DNA of 64,000 nucleotides from Cheiracanthium punctorium (taxonomy: Eukaryota; Arthropoda; Arachnida; Araneae; Cheiracanthiidae), in the NCBI GenBank assembly GCA_038373885.1, contig JAWZYV010012539.1, positions 62,001-126,000 of the forward strand, read 5' to 3'. This document shows positions 36,961 to 48,765 of this stretch, in pieces. The notes beneath the pieces are model-generated. The model did not search any database, was not told the DNA's origin, and saw nothing but the letters and a program-made list of their open reading frames with translations. Made by a program: the position numbers and the translations under genes. Position 1 is the first letter of the stretch; each line of letters opens with the position of its first letter.

Positions 36961-39169
36961 TAAATCTTTGTATCCCCACGAATCTACGCTTATGGGAATC
37001 TGTGCTGAAATGAGCGTCTCCAAAAGGGAATCTTGGCTACGAGCAGAAGAGCACTTCGTAGCTGTCATCAACAATAACCACCTTGCCAACGATATCCTAC
37101 GGCTTTTCGACATTTGACAAAAAGTACTAATATTTGCTGGTGAATATATTGCAAAAAAAAAGTGATTCACTTTCACTTGTGCATTCATTATAATTTTTTT
37201 AAACCTATATTACCACAACTTTATTTAAAGCTCTTGTATTCTAGGATCCCTCTGAATTACCTCTACATTATCCCTCTGAATGGTGGTAAAAAATATAAAT
37301 CTAAATTAGAAGAAAGAGAAGGGGTAAAGGAAGAGAAGCTTCCTTTCCCCTAGAATATCAACATACACATAGAAAACAATCACCATATTCAAGGATCTTT
37401 AGCCAACTCTCTCAACCGTTTTACATGTTCAGCTGTTTGAGCATTTTTGACCTTCTTTAAACACGGTCACGGGGCTAATACATTTTCCAACGCTCTAACT
37501 TTAAAGTCAGGAGACGCCATTGGTGGATTTTAATCCATCTTTCCCTGAAAATAATTGCTTATATCACGAATACTGGAACGCTTTTAAGGACAAAAATTAG
37601 AAATTATGCATACGGATTAACTATATGAAGGACAGAAAGAGCTGCAATAACAGTTTCTTAGTCTCTGTATTTAGAACTACTAAAAGAAAAAGGCAAATGA
37701 CGTCAATTTTCAATGAATCAGAGTTCACTACAGCCACAGGAACTCGAACATACACACAGGCGCGTACCTACAGCAACCTACAGCCTTTCTAATCCTGATG
37801 TTGGTTTCCAACGCAATTTAGATTCTTGTCAGAAGGTGGGATACTTTTGAATATCAGCACCCCTCTAAAATTGCTATCAACTGCTGATAAAACTTTTGCA
37901 ACCATAGATTTAGCATGCACGTATACCACATACTCACTTTCGTGGTAGATCGAAATCGAACACACATTCTTCTGGTTGCTAAACCTATACATTGACGACT
38001 GGGCTTCCATACGTCCTATGCAATGAAACTCATCAGTTATCTATCTTTCGTTAAGTTTGTAAAATCATCCCAGTATAAATGACCCAAACAATCATCAAGA
38101 CTGTAGAGTAGTACAGACTATAAGTCCAAGCTCGTAAAAAAAAACCTCCCCCCTGGACTAATCAAAAATCAATAATCTATGTATGGAAGAGGAATCTACA
38201 CCGTTAATTCGCTGCAATAGTAGAAACGAACGAGCTAAACAAGTTTTATAGATGAAATAAGTACCTATTTTGTTCAAAAAAGGCTGAATTTGCCGAGGAA
38301 TGGAAACCTATTTATTTGTCTTTTTCCATCATGCTTAAAAGGAGTTAAAAGAATACATTAAACTCAACTCGATAAATGTACACATTCTTATAAATACCAA
38401 CTTTCCTTTTTCATTGCCGTTATTAGTACCGCTACAAACATCTGCATTTGTTTTAAAAAGTAACTTTTAATTAAAGAATTGCGGCAGGATGCTACATATA
38501 TAAATTCAACGTAATTCCTGGCGAATGGTCAAAGACAAAAATCAATATTCAATTTAATTCGACTGAATAAAAGCGAGTTAAAAGAGGAAAATTCAATTCT
38601 GAACGAAAATAAAATACTGTTGAGAAATGGGGCGGATTTCGTTTAAGAGCGAATTAAAATCGAGAATGGGAAAAACGTTCTTCGATTTAATTCTCTTGAC
38701 TTTTTCTTGCGCATTTACTTTATTTTGAACGAATAAAAAAAATAACCCTTTTCTGCATAGATGTCACGTACATTAGTCGCTTTACGTAATAAATTGAATT
38801 ATCCGAAGTGAAAATTTATCGACATACGTTTTAAAGGAGCGCATTTTAGAAATAAGCTTAATTTGTCACTGAAAAACGGTTAATGTTAAGTGAAGGTAAG
38901 TCTGGCGAAAATTTCACTCTTTCGTTGAGGTGAATGTGTCTTTGATTAATGCAGGAAAGTATCAAACAACGTGATGTATCCAATAATCCTGAACTAAGAA
39001 AGAAAAGGCAACTCTATAGTGTGCTCGAATGTATAATATTTCACCACAATTATTGTGTAGAGTTAATTGTATTAGTTCAACAAATCAAATAATTCTTAGT
39101 TGTCAACAGTGACTAGAGGTACGAAATTTTCCCAAATAAAAAACAGAAATTTCGCAGGAAAAAAAGCAC
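36961..39169. other. No gene recognised
   Basis: Weakly coding-like minus frames at 36940-37188 and 37789-38040 lack recognised domains and splice support. The second, opening D-E-F-H-C-I-G-R, may be part of an unrecognised transposon protein. 38100-39120 is AT-rich without features. Confidence 0.35.
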
Positions 39170-39664
39170 TGTTACGAAATAATAATTTTCTTTTGTATGG
39201 CATGCTTTGTCGTGAAACTAGTTTTACAGGCATAATAGCAACGTCCTAAGATAATGGTAAACCTGAGAAAGTAACCCCGTAGTCATAACGACGAACTTGG
39301 CGATCGACTTGGCGACGGATTTGGTGACCTTGGTGACAAATGGTGGCTTCTAGAAAATTCATGTCTCGAGACCCTATATTAATAAGATTTTTCCAGAATA
39401 TTCTGATGACGTCATTACCTCTATATAAGCGCTTGTTTATCTCCGCGGAGAGGAGTTCAGTGATAGACCTGAAAGCAGCGCGGTTGACTCTGTGATATGA
39501 ATAGCGTTATTGTTATGCTTATTTATGATTTTCTTTAGCACATGTTACTGATTCTTGTATTATTTTGAGTTATTGGGCTGCGAGCCGTTGAATAAAGTTT
39601 TATATTTGTTTACTGTGCTCATTTGGCTGCTTTAGAATAAACCCACGTGGCAAACTTCGTAACA
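39170..39664 (+). mobile_element. Solo LTR, Ty3/gypsy-like
   Basis: The 495-bp unit starts TGTTACGAA and ends TTCGTAACA, a perfect 9-bp terminal inverted repeat with the TG...CA ends of LTRs. It holds the parts of an LTR in order: a TATATAAG box at 39422-39429, a downstream agttcagtg initiator-like site near 39454, and AATAAA at 39591-39596 followed by T/G-rich sequence. No internal region or second LTR is present, so recombination between two LTRs probably removed the body. No matching target duplication is seen (gcac against gtat). Confidence 0.72.
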
Positions 39665-41714
39665 GTATAAAATTTAGAAATTTCGATAAAATTTGCATAA
39701 ACTACTTATAAAACAACAATTTATGTTCAATGTAAATTAAAAGCTACATTGCTGTAATTTCACTATTTGACTGTTTTAAAATCGTACTTCTGTCCGTAAC
39801 GACGACATTACAATTACTAAAGAAGTGCTCTGTGTCTACGTTATTAGTTGGCTCTAAATGATCCGTAAAGTATCAAAGGCTGGAAAAGAGCATTGTCAGC
39901 TATGACTAGAGGTACGAAATTGCTCACAATACGTCCTTAGCATTCGAATCTTTGTTCCTGTTTATTAATTGCATGCAACGTTAGGCGATGAAAGTGGGTG
40001 TACCCATCAATGATCTCATTTTCAGGAAGTGCTCTGAAGAAAGGGATTTTTAAAAAGCCTTCGAGCAATATAATTTAAGGTGGTCATATTTGCAGCCGTA
40101 GATGGACAAAATAATTGACCAATGTAAAAATAGACTTCATTCATTGTATTTAATTTCATGTACGAAGAAAAGTTTCTCTGATATGGTTTTAGTTGTTCAA
40201 GAGTTTCATTCAAGCCTTCTAATTTGTTTCACAAATAATAAGCAAATGGGTAACTTCCAATTCGTTAATTAATTTTTTTCGTAAATTAATTCGTTAATTA
40301 ATGATTTCGGGCACAGCAATGATATGAAAATTATTCAAATTTTGAGTTTATGTTTGAATGATTCTTTAACGTAATTCTATTTCGTTTTTTTAAAGCTATA
40401 TTCTGCATTCATTCACCAAAATAAGAAATTTTCGCAGAAAGTCGCGTCTGTTCACAAATTGCTAATATTTTACTTCTATTCGGAATTATAGGAAAATTTC
40501 GCGTAACTTCGGATCTATTATGTGAAAATGAAAATTCCGTACCACTAATTATGGATGGTGGTGCTCTGATGAAAACAAACCACTGTGACTAAAAGCTAGC
40601 TAAGCATAAAAAAACACAAAAATTAATTTCAGAGGACATTTTTCCTTCACAGTAATATTGAAAGGTTTTGCATGCATATCTAGTAATTTGAATGTTTTTA
40701 AATGATTCCAAAATAAAAATCTCTATAAGCGTTAATAAGAATTAAAACTTTAAAACTCAGATTATAAATACTCTGAAAGTAGTTATTTAACTAGCAATTT
40801 AATGCTTGGTCTTAAACTTGAATTCATGTTTTTAGAAATTCTTGAAGCAATGCTTTTCGGCAACGAAAATTTATCTCTTCAAACTAAACATTTTATTCAC
40901 CAATGGCACCCAGAGGAAAATCCTTGCTCCCAATAAACATGTACAATGCTAAATGAAAATAGATCGTGATTGCACCTTAGTTATACATTAATAATACATA
41001 TTTATCCATTATAATTTGATTAATGGCATTTTAGAGAGTGTAAGATTATAATGGCCATTCCGAAATTTCACGTAATATCAGGTCTGGAAATATGCATCGA
41101 ATATTTCTAAACTGTCATTACAGTATGAGAGAAGAAAGAAAAATAAAAAATAATAAAAATGGAAGATATGTCATGTCTCGTAACGAATGATGGATGGTTT
41201 CGTCACGAACCATTAGTTCTTATCACCTGAGCTGGCTAGAAAATTGTCACCTTCAAAGGTTTATCTTTTGAGTTTTGTACACGATTCGGAATATGTTTCT
41301 TTAATATGTTTGATGAAAGTGCTTCTACTTTAATATGTGGTTATGTGTGATTAAAATAAGTGAATCCGATTCTATGAAATTGGTAAAATATACTGGTATC
41401 CAGTTAAAATCTCGAATACAAAATTTATGATAACTGAAGAAACACGCGGCATATCGTAACAAAATTTGGCACAGAGATATATTAATCACAAGAGAAAGCT
41501 TATAGCAGCGCAACAATATCGAAAGGGTTTAGTTAATATATTTTGTGTCAAAAGCGGTCAAATCATACTTCATCATATCCTAGGAAAGATCCATCTTATA
41601 TCCGTGGCCACCGTGCATTGGTACATAAGCTTCACAAAGTAACGTTATAATGTGAATGAGGGCGGCAAAAACGCTTGCGATAATACATCCCATTCTTCCA
41701 AAAGCGAAATGCCT
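39665..41714. other. No gene recognised
   Basis: AT-rich DNA. A small direct repeat of 'ttcgttaattaa' is at 40261-40302. Minus frames at 40022-40213 and 41325-41516 have no domain. Confidence 0.4.
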
Positions 41715-41895
41715 TAGGGCAGGTATGGGCAACCTTTGGAAAGTTGCGGGCCAAACTTTAAGATGTTAGCGAAGTCGCGGGCCGTATAATTGGGATTTAT
41801 ATGGGATTTTTAATGGTTTGTATGGGCTTTCATATGTTCCGCAGGCCGGATTAAAAGCCTTGGCAGCCGGCCGGAGGTTGTCCGTATGTGCGTTA
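41712..41895. mobile_element. hAT-like MITE, copy 1
   Basis: The left end TTAGGGCAGGTATGGGCAACCT pairs imperfectly (about 16 of 23) with the right end (complement of ...AGGTTGTCCGTATGTGCG). The interior contains 'gatgttagcgaagtcgcggg' and 'ggccggattaaaagcc', both shared with copy 2 at 44540-44765. The consensus CAGGxxTGGGCAACCT is typical of hAT ends. The 8-bp flanks match at only some positions, so the duplication has decayed or the ends are slightly off. Confidence 0.6.
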
Positions 41896-42134
41896 AAGAA
41901 AGCGCATTAGTTTTACCGAGGATTGATTAACAACTTTTAAAATTACAAATCGTCACAATTGTAAAGAAACACAAATATTACTTTACTAACAATGTATCCT
42001 GCACACAGATAATGTTACCGCAGCTCTGTTTGTTGCACCCATTGTTTCTAAACACTATTGTCGCACATTTGATATTTTAAATAAAAGCAATTTTTGGAAA
42101 TACTGTAATCAGCTTAAAACTTACTTCACTTAAA

Positions 42135-42838
42135 ATGTTTATGGATATCTTAGTTTTCTGGGCTTTCGCGGCCGCAATTGCGTATGTCACATACAAGTTA
42201 TTTATTAAGCTCGAATTATTTACAGTTTATGCTATCGAAAATGACTTTGTTGAATACGGACAAAATCCAGCTTACTTATATCACACATATTACGTGTACT
42301 ACGAAAGCTACTGTTTTGGGGGAAGCTTTTCAAGAAGGATCAGAATCAGAAGGATCTCTTTCAAGAAGGAAGATCCATCTCAGAAGGATCTCTTTCAAGA
42401 AGGATCAGAAAAATTCGAAGTTGAAGAACTAAATACTGAAGATCTAGCCACTGAAAATTTGCCCCAGGTGGTCTGTGCAGCACCTCTAATTGAAAAACCA
42501 GTCGAAGAGGATTCTGTTCTATATTTTAGATATTTCGTGCAAGGCGCCATAGAATATGTCTCCAATGCAGAGCAGTTAACTCGAGTGATGAAGTTCTTCC
42601 AACTACTGCTGAAACGCTTTCGAGTTATGGCGATACCTCTTCTACAAGTGATGCAACTGGAAGTCGTACTGACGGGATAAACTATTACGAAGAAAAAGTC
42701 AGGAAATGTAGAGGAATAAGACTTAAAAAGCTGCTCCGAAAGTTCTGCTGTTTTAGATGTGCAAGCAAGAAGCAGAATTTAAGATTCGACAAAGACGATG
42801 CAACAGCATCATGTAAAGGTACCACACAATACGTCTGA
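42135..42838 (+). CDS. Orphan single-exon ORF, probably frame-disrupted
   Basis: ATG 42135 opens 181 codons to TAA 42678-42680. The N-terminus is a membrane segment (I-L-V-F-W-A-F-A-A-A-I-A-Y-V), followed by a tyrosine-rich stretch (residues 45-65) and a charged S/R/K/E region. A 34-bp unit starting tcagaaggatctctttcaag is duplicated in tandem (42346 and 42380). As 34 is not a multiple of 3, the F-Q-E-G-S-E peptide appears first in frame +1 (42330) and then in the main frame (42400). Near 42580 the coding-like signal moves to a third frame and runs to TGA 42836-42838, giving S-S-Y-G-D, then N-Y-Y-E-E-K and a Cys/Lys-rich end. No family is recognised. It may be a fast-evolving lineage gene, a transposon gene or a decaying pseudogene. 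Confidence 0.35.
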
Positions 42839-42889
42839 AAACCACCCGGATAGTCTCGACCAACGTTGAAACATAACGTTTCAAACTTT

Positions 42890-43500
42890 TAAACCTTGAG
42901 AAAATCTTATGATTCGTTCATGAACTTTGTTTTAGAACTGCAAAGCTAAAAGACTTTTTTCACAAGAACGAACTCTGTTGAAATCTTTAAAAAAACGTAA
43001 CTTTTGCCTTATGAGTCGTCGATGAACTCTTATTTTTTTTCCCAACAAAGCTGAAACTTTCGTTCAAAACTGTAGAGTTAAGAACGAACTCTAAAGATCA
43101 AAACCTTTAAAATGGAAACATTTGTCGTATGAGTCAACGATGGACCCTTTTTTTTTTCTCCCCACAGCAAAGGTAAATTAAGCTTTTTAAAACTGTCAAT
43201 AACGTCGGGAATTAATAACGTCGAAAGTTGACACAACGACTGATATTCAAGTATATACACTTTGAGTATGAAAAATACTCTAATTGGCAAAATGAAGGTT
43301 GAAACACTATGTTTCGAACTACTTAACCTTGGACAAACTTACAAACTTACTATGAATTAATGAGTCGTGGATTAACTCAAATTTCGATTTCACGAGAGCA
43401 AAAGGAAAACTTTCGAGCTTTTCAGAAGTATTTGCTCAAGTGTAGAGTCATAAGCGAACTCCAGAAATCAAGCCCGATCATTAAAACTTAAACTGTAAGC
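42890..43500 (+). repeat. Degenerate ~110-bp tandem repeats 3' of the orphan ORF
   Basis: A block of the form 'ttatgagtcgtcgatgaact' followed by a T run and 'caaagctgaaac' recurs near 42907, 43009, 43127 and, more weakly, 43360. It is accompanied by 'aagaacgaactct' (42980, 43079) and 'tagagtcataagcgaactcc' (43444). This could be the 3' UTR or downstream repeat of the orphan ORF. Confidence 0.5.
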
Positions 43501-44460
43501 TATGATTAAACCAGTCCAACAGGAACTCACTCAGATTTATGACAACTATGAACTAAATTGGAAAAAAACCCTGTATTGAACTCATACATTTTATATACTG
43601 TTCCTCGTATTATTCCTGTGTAAATTGAAATGTAAAACATTTTTGAAATGAAAACAAAATTTTCAACAGATAAACTGTTGTATGCATTGATTTATTTCAT
43701 GTTATTTTATTAATACTGCACATGTTTTAGTTAGGTCTTATTAAGAAACACACTAACGGCAAAAAACGGGTGTTAGAAAATAAAATTAGTTAAAACATCT
43801 TTTAAATTAACGCTAATAAATAAGTTACTATCCAAATCATCGTTTTGGGTGGTATGGACGATCCTTCCTTTTATAACTGTAAAAAAAGTCCCCCCGTTCC
43901 ACACAAGCAGAAAGTTTAAAACTTGAAAACAAAACCTCACATGAATATTCACCTATCTTTGTTACTCCAGGTGTCGGCTAATCTGAATGGGCGGTTAAAC
44001 TCTGAGACAACGTGGAAATTGAATAGGTCAGATCTCATGGTAACATTTCATTAGGCGTGAACACCATTCTCCCAGCTAACTTTTCAAGTTATTCGATCTG
44101 ATGAGTTAACTCACGAATTCATTATTTGGTGAATACGGCCACTAAACAACACATGCTTTGTTTAGTTTACAATCTTTAACTATTTGGCCTTGTGGACAGT
44201 GAAGCTTCTTTGTAACTGAAAAAGGGTAGACCTTTTGTACCATCCGAAACGATCGTATTAGGTAAATACCTTTAATTTATATGTATAATTTTATTACACT
44301 ATTACCCGACGCTATCAAGTTTTTAATTAATTTAGGTCTTATTAGTTAAGGTTGCTCTTTTTACTGGGTAACTTCCGATTGCACAGAGATTCTTTTATTA
44401 AACGAAAATTACGCCAGAAGCTCAAAATAATTAGTGTTAGTACTTATTTCTAGAGAGGGA
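43501..44460. other. No gene recognised
   Basis: AT-rich DNA without supportable features. Confidence 0.4.
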
Positions 44461-44486
44461 TGTACTTGTACATATGTACAAGTACA
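44461..44486. other. Perfect 26-bp palindrome
   Basis: The first 13 bases (TGTACTTGTACAT) are exactly complementary to the next 13 (ATGTACAAGTACA). Flanks gaggga and cccctccct allow further imperfect pairing. It is also built of alternating GTAC/CATATG cores. Confidence 0.9.
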
Positions 44487-44539
44487 CCCCTCCCTTGAAC
44501 TGATTTCCTTCTAAATATGTGGAGTCAGACAAATTTTCA

Positions 44540-44765
44540 TTTACACCAGGCAACCTTTGCAACGTTGAGGGCCAAATTTCAGGATGTTAGCGAAGTCGCG
44601 GACTGTATAATGGGGATTTATATGGAATTTGGAATGGTGTATATGTTTTATACAAGGGCTTGATAGGTTCCGCGGGCCGGATAAAAAGCCGTGGCGGGCC
44701 ATATCTGGCCCGCCACGGCTTTTTATCCGGCCCCGGAGGTTACCCACATGTGCCTTAGGGTCCTG
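44540..44765. mobile_element. hAT-like MITE, copy 2, with a 27-bp perfect hairpin
   Basis: It shares caggcaacctttg, gatgttagcgaagtcgcgg and ggttccgcgggccgg with copy 1 (41712-41895) and ends in a terminal block (reverse complement CTAAGGCACATGTGGGTAACCT) like copy 1's left end. Near its right end, 44675-44701 and 44706-44732 are perfect 27-base inverted copies around a TATC loop. Copy 1 has only one arm of this, so the inverted arm was gained in copy 2. Confidence 0.65.
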
Positions 44766-45156
44766 GAAGAAGGGTGCGAATTGACGGTGGGGATGCCGGG
44801 GATCGTCCCCGGCTGAAGAATGTAATATTCCTGGCTAGAGAAAAATTAATTGATCTCTGCCAGGGATACTATTTATCCTCTGCTGGAGAAATGTTAAACT
44901 GGTGAGTGAAGATTTGGGATTGAAGTCAAGAAGTCAAAATGAAGGTGGTATGTTATCGTTTGTTACTATACTCTAAGGCGACTGCCTTAAAATTTCGTCT
45001 CTTTTCTAAGCTAAAAACCCTCAAGGGTGGCTTCCAATACAGGTACATTGTATGTAGCTTGTGTATCTGTGATTCCATAGAACAAACAATCTATGACTTT
45101 TGTTTGAATATAAGTCAGTTCCCACACGTGTTGGCGACTGCATTTGTCAAGTAATA

Positions 45157-46140
45157 TCATGTGAGGGAAGCATTTGCACCTTCCCTCCTTCTTCTTTTCA
45201 AGTGTCCCCCCCTGGAGAAAATGTTCAGTTCGCACCCTGCCTGGAAGTGACGTGAACTTCGAGCAATAGCTTTACCAAATCCATTCCAAACATGTTCTAT
45301 AGAACTGTAATCCGAAGACTTTGCAAGCCAGTTCATGTAGCAAATATACTCTTTTTCAAGAAGATAACCTACAATGAGAACTCTGAGTGGCCTCACATTA
45401 TTGTCCATAAAAAGGAAGTTCGAGCAGGGAGTACCGTGTAAAAACTTCACATAGCCTTCAAGGACCTCATTCGCACAAGGCTATGACGTAGCACAATCCA
45501 AATAGAAGCCGTACAGTCACGTAGGACTATCCAACAAGTTGCCGCCCCAGACAAGAATTCCTGTGCCACCAAATTGATTGATTTCTCCTGAGTTGGAAAA
45601 ATGAAAGGCTACTCATTTTTTGCACTGGAAGATTCGCCGAGAGTCACTTTGAGTGATGAATCTTAACTAACCAGTAAAAAAGAACGCGTCCTCATTTTTG
45701 GTGTCTCCAAGATTGGCGTGTCCGACTTCACAACAAATGTGCTTTCGTCCAATTCCGGTCAAATGGATACATGTCACTGGACGCAAGGCGTAAAGGGTCC
45801 TTTCTGTAAGACATATGTGTGTTCTTTCTGAAAATTATTTTTCCAGACGCAGCAACTAGCTCACAAGTAAGCTCTGTAGTCTTTGTTTGCCTACGTGATC
45901 GTGCACTTAAAGCCAATCAGCGAGAATTTGTAGTTCTCGTCGTAGTTGGGCGACTTTAACTGGACTTGGTGATAGTACCACTTCTTCTGAGTGAATTCCA
46001 CAATCTGTTTTGAATGTATAATCACTTTCAGAAATACTTGTAACCATCATATACCACCTCCCCTTGTGACTACCTATAACTTTAAGCCTATCAAGTGTTC
46101 TCGATCTCGTCGAATCATCTAAAGGACTGCGAGAGCTCAT
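45157..46140 (-). pseudogene. Tc1-like transposase pseudogene, nearly full length
   Basis: Coding blocks run from 46140 downward. They are M-S-S-R-S-P-L-D-D-S-T-R-S-R-T at the start (46140-46090), then R-R-Q-T-K-T-T-E-L-T-C-E-L and P-F-D-R-N-W-T-K-A (45900-45735), then F-G-G-T-G-I-L-V-W-G-G (about 45565-45530), and finally F-L-F-M-D-N-N-V-R-P-L-R and N-W-L-A-K-S-S-D-Y-S-S-I-E-H-V-W (45425-45285). These follow the order of a Tc1 transposase: the paired-like DNA-binding region, the linker, then the DDE core with the second D in M-D-N-N and the final acidic residue in I-E-H-V-W. Blocks lie in different frames with several stops. Terminal repeats were not identified. Confidence 0.75.
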
Positions 46141-47469
46141 TCTTACTACAAACAGTCAAACTTCTGGGTTTAACGCCATATTTACAACAGTGTAGACAAA
46201 AATTCCAGATCCTTAAACAGTCAAATTCAACTTCTGCTACAAAACTAACGCTTAACACCGTCATTCCAAACTGGAGGCTATCATTGTGCTGTTCGTTTCT
46301 GAAAATATATAAAATACAAATTTTATTCTTTTTACTGGAGGCGATTTTGAATTATTGTGAAAAACGTGCTTGTGATCTTAATTTTGGACACCAGTACATT
46401 TTAGTAAAACCCATTTTGATAGTTACGCTGCATTATCTTATGGATTATTGTTGACAAGTGTAAAATCGAATGCATTCATGTAAATAAAACTAAATTTATG
46501 CGACAACGTTGTCGTTTCCTATTAATGTGCCTTCCCGAACGTTAATATGACGTTGTAAATGACGGAGAAATAAGAGACCAGATAAATATAAACGGGTTGT
46601 TGAGAAACAAAAGGATGATAGATTGTTATCCCTTGAAACATTAAACCATATCAGCAGCGATGAAAAATTATGTTGTCTTGTCAGGATTACTGGATGCTTG
46701 TCGCTACGCTTCTTTATCATGGAAGCAATCATAAAAAAAGAAAAGACAATCCTGGAGACAAGACACGATTCTGAAAAGAAAATGACTTTATTAAGTTAAC
46801 GAAAGTCGCCTGGAGTATTTTACACTGCTTTTTCGAAATTGCTTAACGAACAATGACATGTTCAAAATAAAAAGCAACGTGGTGATGTTTGGAAAAATGG
46901 TTATAATAATGCTTTTCCAGAGGGAGTAATTATTAGAAATTAATGAGCACAGGAGATTTTTAGTAGTATATTTTTCGCTGTTCATTTAGAATCATCCATT
47001 CCCCTTTTTGAAAAATGTCGCTATTTTTAATTTTTTTTAAATTTTTGTTTAAAAAAGGGGTATTTTGCATCGCTTACTTGACATTCGCCTTACAGTTATA
47101 ATTTAAAAAAAAGGGTTGTGGATATAACTGAAATATTCTAGGGAAAAAAAAATAGAAATAGATTTTTTTTAAGTTTGAATTTAAGTAAAACACAACTGAG
47201 AAAAAATAAGTAAAACTCGCGAAATGAATTTTTTGTTTGATAGTTGTTACATGAATACTTGATTAACAAGATTCCTATTTATATTCTACTCATATAAAAA
47301 TCTCAGAGCATGAGTGGGTTGAACTTACGTTTATTTTCAATTTCTCTAAATTTTACTACACATGATAAAGTTTAGTAAATTGTTTAGTTTAGGTGATAAG
47401 GATCAACATTGACTTATATGTCTTTTTATTGTTGCCATTATCTGGTTCTAAATCACTGGTAATATGAAA
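46141..47469. other. No gene recognised
   Basis: The plus frame 46095-46454 and minus frames at 46496-46732 and 46791-46985 show no domain. A 14-bp palindrome (CGACAACGTTGTCG) is at 46501. Confidence 0.4.
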
Positions 47470-47471
47470 TA

Positions 47472-48108
47472 CAGTAAAACCTCAATAAGTCGTCACCCGC
47501 ATAAGTCGTCACTCCGTTTAAGTCGTCATTTTCCTTTGGTCCCGACAAAGTCTCATAGACAACATTATAAAATCACCCTCCTTTACTCGTCACTCAATTT
47601 AAGTCTACTCCGGATAACTCGTCACCATCAGAAATGGCTATGAAAAGTGCATTTCTGGAAAAGCAAGCCAACAACGCCTGACACTTCTTCTTGGAGCTAA
47701 TATAAGTAGAAATGAGAAACTAAATAAACCCCTTGTGATAGGCAAAAGCAAAAATCCACACTGCTTTAGAAATGTTAAATCAGTTCCATTTGGTTATGAA
47801 GCAAATTCAAATGCACGGATGATCAACAATATGGGAACGACATATTCGTAAACTAGATTCTCAGTATACTCGTCAAAAAAGAAATGTTGCCTTTATTGCC
47901 GATAACTGCGCCACTCACATTGAATCGAAAAATCTAAAATCGATCGAAGTTTTTTTTTCCCCCTTCAAATGTAACTGCACTTTTGCAGCCATTATTGTTT
48001 CGGGCCTTTCTTTACTTTCATAAATTCCCACTCCGCATAAGTCGTCACTCCGCTTAAGTCGTCAAGAATGTTTGGTCCCTTTAGTGACGACTTAACGAGG
48101 TTTTACTG
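47472..48108 (+). mobile_element. Tigger/pogo element with DDE-domain fragment
   Basis: Ends CAGTAAAACCTCAATAAGTCG and the inverse of CAGTAAAACCTCGTTAAGTCG are flanked by TA (47470-47471, 48109-48110), with further 'aagtcgtcactccg' subterminal repeats at both sides. The interior (about 47660-47990, plus strand) carries parts of a pogo-type DDE domain: L-L-L-G-A-N, K-P-L-V-I-G-K-S-K-N-P-x-C-F, D-N-C-A-T-H at 47901-47918 (catalytic aspartate), and P-S-N-V-T-A followed by L-Q-P. Frames change between blocks. The N-terminal HTH and the tail are lost. Confidence 0.85.
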
Positions 48109-48120
48109 TACTACCAACGG

Positions 48121-48340
48121 TTAAACCTACTAATATATATGAATGTCAATGTGTGTTACTCTTTCACGCTGAAACGGTTTCACGGATTTGGATGAAATTT
48201 AGAATAAAGACAGTTAAAGTCCTGGATTAACATATAGGATACTTTTTATCGCTAAAAAAAAAAGAACGCTGTTCCTATAATATACACAAATCTATCTTTT
48301 ATTAAAAAAAAAAAAACAATTGAGATTTTATTTTACAGAG
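48121..48340 (+). mobile_element. Helitron-like 5' fragment
   Basis: CTACTAATATATATGAATGT near 48127, followed within 50 bp by a 'gaaacggtttcacggatttggatgaaattt' block, resembles the 5' region of non-autonomous arthropod Helitron-type elements. It starts just after the Tigger right end. No 3' hairpin-CTAG end was found nearby. Confidence 0.4.
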
Positions 48341-48604
48341 CCATCGACAGATGGCGCAAATTTCAAGTAGATCTGCAGCATTAAATATGCATTAGTAAGA
48401 AATCCACTGTATCACGTGACTGACGCTCTATCATTGTTAAATGATCCTAAAATGATGACTAAACGTCATTTTATCGTCTGCTACGCCTGACTTGGATAAA
48501 GAATACACCCGAATAAGTTTTTGAAACCTTCATTCAGTTCGAATTGTGCATATTTCCCATTCTATTCAGGTAAAGGATGTTAGAAATATCAATTTTAATT
48601 TGTT

Positions 48605-48765
48605 TAATCGCAGTCATGAATAATGATACACTTTCCAATTTAATGGAATAAGGAAAGAAAATAGCGAAAACCTATGGATTATGATACGCTTTTAATATAT
48701 GGAACTTTAGTATTTATTTAAAATCTGAAAGTGCTTCAGATTTTCTTATTTTTTCCCGTTTTTTG
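48605..48765 (+). repeat. Unclassified dispersed repeat, copy D
   Basis: 'aatgatacactttccaa', 'ggattatgatacgcttttaat' and 'atttaaaatctgaaagtgcttcag' match the second half of the copy at 12560-12690. Confidence 0.45.

Noticed and set aside
37789..38040. Coding-like minus ORF starting D-E-F-H-C-I-G-R
   Set aside because: No domain, splice site or repeat copy supports it; kept only as a note in the gap entry.
46501..46514. 14-bp palindrome CGACAACGTTGTCG
   Set aside because: Short and single; not distinguishable from chance in a 64-kb window.
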